From the NCBI GenBank assembly GCA_041568335.1, contig JBFFZZ010000138.1, forward strand, positions 1 to 7,882: DNA of 7,882 bases. Direction: 5' to 3'. Below, in pieces: positions 6,271 through 7,882 of this stretch. Under the pieces are notes generated by a model. That model ran no database searches, had not been told where the DNA came from, and saw only the letters and a list, made by a program, of their open reading frames with translations. The position numbers and the translations under genes are program-made. Each line of letters starts with the position of its first letter. Within the stretch, counting starts at the first letter, position 1. This DNA comes from WVWW01 sp041568335. Lineage in GTDB: Bacteria > Acidobacteriota > Polarisedimenticolia > Polarisedimenticolales > Polarisedimenticolaceae.

Positions 6271-7575
6271 CTACCCGTTTGTCCCCGCACGCACCCGTTC
6301 CCAGGCCCGCATCGTCTCTCGAGCCATGATCCCGTCGTGCCGCGTCTCGCAGACGCGCTGCCGGCCCTCGTCTCCCAAACGGCGCCGCTCGGCGGAGTCG
6401 AGGAGCAAGGTGCGCAGCTCGTGGGCAAGCGCGACGGGGTCGTCGGGTGGAACGAGGCGACCGCCTCCGAGATCGCCGAGCAACTCCGGAAACGCACCGT
6501 GCCGCGGGAGCACCACGGGGACTCCCGCGGCGAGCGACTCGAGGACGTAGATGCCCTTCGGCTCGCGATACACGGTGGGAACGGAAAAGACGTCGATCGT
6601 GCTCAACAGATCGACTTTCGCAGCGCGATCCGGCAGTTCCACCCGCTCGAACGCGTCGGCCGCGCCCGCGCCCTCCAACCGCCGGAGTTGCGCTTCGTAG
6701 AACCCCTGGTCGGATGCGCCCAGCCAGCCGCCCGCGCGTAGCCGCGCACGTTCCATCCCGGGGAGATCGCGCAGCTGGAGAAACGCGTCCACCAGGACGT
6801 GGAAACCTTTCTCGGGACAGATGCGCGCCAGGTAGCCGACGGTGGGTGGATCGTTTTCGGATCGGCGGCGATCGCGGTGAAACGCCTCGGGTTCGGCCAG
6901 ACCGAGCGGGACGAGGTGAAAGCGTTCTCGATCCACTTCGAACAGATCGGACATGACGTCGCGGTAATAGCGGTTGAACACCACGAAGCCGTCGACGCTC
7001 CGGGCAACGCGGCGCATCTCCACGAGGACCGCCTCGCGGTCCGCGGGCTCCAGCCCGTCCAGGAAGACGTCGTCACCCTGGAGCGTCACGACGACCGGAA
7101 CGTCGCGGCGCTTCTTGAGCGCGGGAACGAAACCGGCGATCAACAGGTTCGTCAGGTTGACCAGATCGGGTTCGAGCGTGTCGTCGATGAAGTCCAGCAG
7201 GTCACGGATCTCCTCCCGCTGGTGACCGTCCTCGCCACGCAACAACGAGATCGCCACGGCGCCGTCCTCGGAACGACGTTGTTGCAGCGACACCTTCGAG
7301 AGCAACCGCAGCAGCCGCGGGTGATCGAGGGCGCGCCGCATGAAACGGGGAAGATGGCGAAACGCGGACGATTTCTGTTCGAGGTAGACGTTGATCCCGC
7401 CGAGGAACACCCGGTCGATGCTGTGGTCGTCCTCATCGATACGTATCGGCGTGAATGTCGGAACGAGAGTGATCGAGGAGCCCATCCGGTGCAACGCGGC
7501 CGCCAGCGTGTTGTCCCGCATGCAGCTTCCGCAGAACATGCCGGCGCCACCCGAGGTGATGTACGCGACGTTCAT
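6271..7575 (-). CDS. GT4-type glycosyltransferase (GT-B fold)
   Basis: A 434-aa cytoplasmic or membrane-associated glycosyltransferase, probably retaining, transferring a sugar from a nucleotide donor. The N-terminal acceptor-side domain (about 1-225) opens with MNVAYITSGGAGMFCGSC, a glycine-rich loop with Cys15 and Cys18, and contains TLQGDD (164-169). The C-terminal donor-side domain begins near GYLARICPEKGFHVLVDAF (247-265) and carries the GT4 EX7E motif, Glu338 and Glu346 in EPKGIYVLE, followed by AAGVPVV. The length is normal for the family and no transmembrane segment is seen. Its ATG overlaps the stop of the upstream membrane-protein gene (ATGA), and AGAGGA ten bases upstream can serve as ribosome site, so translation is probably coupled. 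The sugar and acceptor cannot be told from sequence; polysaccharide, lipid or small-molecule acceptors are all possible. Confidence 0.9.
   Translation of the reverse strand: MNVAYITSGGAGMFCGSCMRDNTLAAALHRMGSSITLVPTFTPIRIDEDDHSIDRVFLGGINVYLEQKSSAFRHLPRFMRRALDHPRLLRLLSKVSLQQRRSEDGAVAISLLRGEDGHQREEIRDLLDFIDDTLEPDLVNLTNLLIAGFVPALKKRRDVPVVVTLQGDDVFLDGLEPADREAVLVEMRRVARSVDGFVVFNRYYRDVMSDLFEVDRERFHLVPLGLAEPEAFHRDRRRSENDPPTVGYLARICPEKGFHVLVDAFLQLRDLPGMERARLRAGGWLGASDQGFYEAQLRRLEGAGAADAFERVELPDRAAKVDLLSTIDVFSVPTVYREPKGIYVLESLAAGVPVVLPRHGAFPELLGDLGGGRLVPPDDPVALAHELRTLLLDSAERRRLGDEGRQRVCETRHDGIMARETMRAWERVRAGTNG
7572..7575 (-). other. ATGA stop/start overlap between membrane protein and glycosyltransferase
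   Basis: The TGA of the upstream gene (7574-7572) shares bases with the ATG of the glycosyltransferase (7575-7573). Four-base overlaps of this kind are a standard sign of one transcript and of translational coupling, and they support both the chosen ATG and the reality of the short upstream gene. Confidence 0.85.
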
Positions 7576-7882
7576 CGGGAGCGGGTCCTCTCTCGTAGGG
7601 CTCGAATCAAGCCGAATACCCCGGCGGCCGTCACACCGACCCCGAGCAATCTAACAAAGCCGTCCTCGAAAACCACCGTGGCGTTGAAGATCATGAACAG
7701 GAAGAACCCATGAAAGAGCAGGAGTCCGGCGGGCGACCGGTGACGATAGCTCGACTCGCCGAGCCACCACCAGACGGCGTCCCCGACCCACAGCGCCGTG
7801 AACAGGTAGTTGGCGTAGAGCCCGCCGCCCACCGCCCGCCCGGTGAGCTCGGCGGTCTGCCGCGCCGTCTCGCGCAGCGCCA
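7572..7882 (-). CDS. Small multi-pass membrane protein, 5' end missing
   Basis: I do not recognise the family. The frame is open from the right edge (first full codon 7880-7878) to TGA, giving 102 visible residues. A GTG at 7832 could start an 86-residue product, but the frame stays open upstream with a helical, charged stretch (ALRETARQTAELTGRA), so the true start is probably outside the window. Three hydrophobic segments are seen at visible residues about 21-41 (Trp-rich, ending AVWWWLG), 51-71 (AGLLLFHGFFLFMIF) and 75-95, with a basic tail (RERTRSR) that is likely cytoplasmic. There are no cofactor or catalytic motifs. Its overlap with the glycosyltransferase gene suggests a shared pathway, perhaps envelope glycan or lipid handling, but this rests on position only. 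Confidence 0.75.
   Translation of the reverse strand, partial: ALRETARQTAELTGRAVGGGLYANYLFTALWVGDAVWWWLGESSYRHRSPAGLLLFHGFFLFMIFNATVVFEDGFVRLLGVGVTAAGVFGLIRALRERTRSR

Noticed and set aside
5283..6497. Minus-strand open frame of 404 codons overlapping the redox gene and glycosyltransferase
   Set aside because: It is in another frame of the same strand and very Arg-rich. The overlapping frames contain the complete Rossmann and GT4 motifs, so this is a shadow.
6799..7713. Plus-strand open frame of 304 codons
   Set aside because: Antisense to the glycosyltransferase and membrane protein genes, with no motifs.
7572..7832. GTG at 7832 as the true start of the membrane protein
   Set aside because: The frame remains open to the window edge with a plausible protein sequence, and no good ribosome site is seen before the GTG. 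The gene is better treated as 5'-partial.

Overview
The window is GC-rich and fully coding. All four real genes lie on the minus strand, so they read from the right edge towards base 1. In that order they are: (1) the 3' end of a gene for a small multi-pass membrane protein, cut by the right edge; (2) a GT-B fold family 4 glycosyltransferase of 434 aa, whose ATG overlaps the previous stop as ATGA; (3) after 71 bases, a 718-aa membrane redox protein that fuses a flavoprotein to a NosR/NapH-like polytopic ferredoxin; (4) after 58 bases, a very large secreted zinc metallopeptidase resembling fungalysin (M36), with at least 1328 residues, cut by the left edge. Long open frames on the plus strand are GC-driven shadows of these genes. 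No RNA gene, insertion sequence, CRISPR array or clear terminator was seen.

The organism cannot be named from this evidence. High GC, an exported multidomain peptidase with fibronectin type III and jelly-roll-like modules, and a glycosyltransferase with a Gly-Ala-Gly-Met-Phe-Cys N-terminus together recall Acidobacteriota, Planctomycetota and related diderm environmental lineages. This is a weak inference from remembered family style, not a search.

The most notable gene is the redox fusion at 4043-6199. The segment that normally closes the FAD domain of two-dinucleotide flavoproteins (Val-Pro-Gly-Val-Phe-Leu-Val-Gly-Glu) sits at residues 32-40, in front of the first FAD-binding Rossmann motif at 82-87, and it is missing from its usual place after the second Rossmann domain. 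The flavoprotein half therefore looks circularly permuted, and its normal C-terminal position is taken by about six membrane helices, two membrane-border cysteine motifs and two 4Fe-4S ferredoxin motifs. A plausible reading is a single-chain electron path NAD(P)H -> FAD -> Fe-S at the inner membrane. Donor, acceptor and physiological role are not shown by the sequence.

The membrane protein and glycosyltransferase are probably translationally coupled and may act in envelope glycan or glycolipid synthesis. The redox protein and the peptidase follow on the same strand with short gaps, so co-transcription is possible, but no functional link between them is evident.
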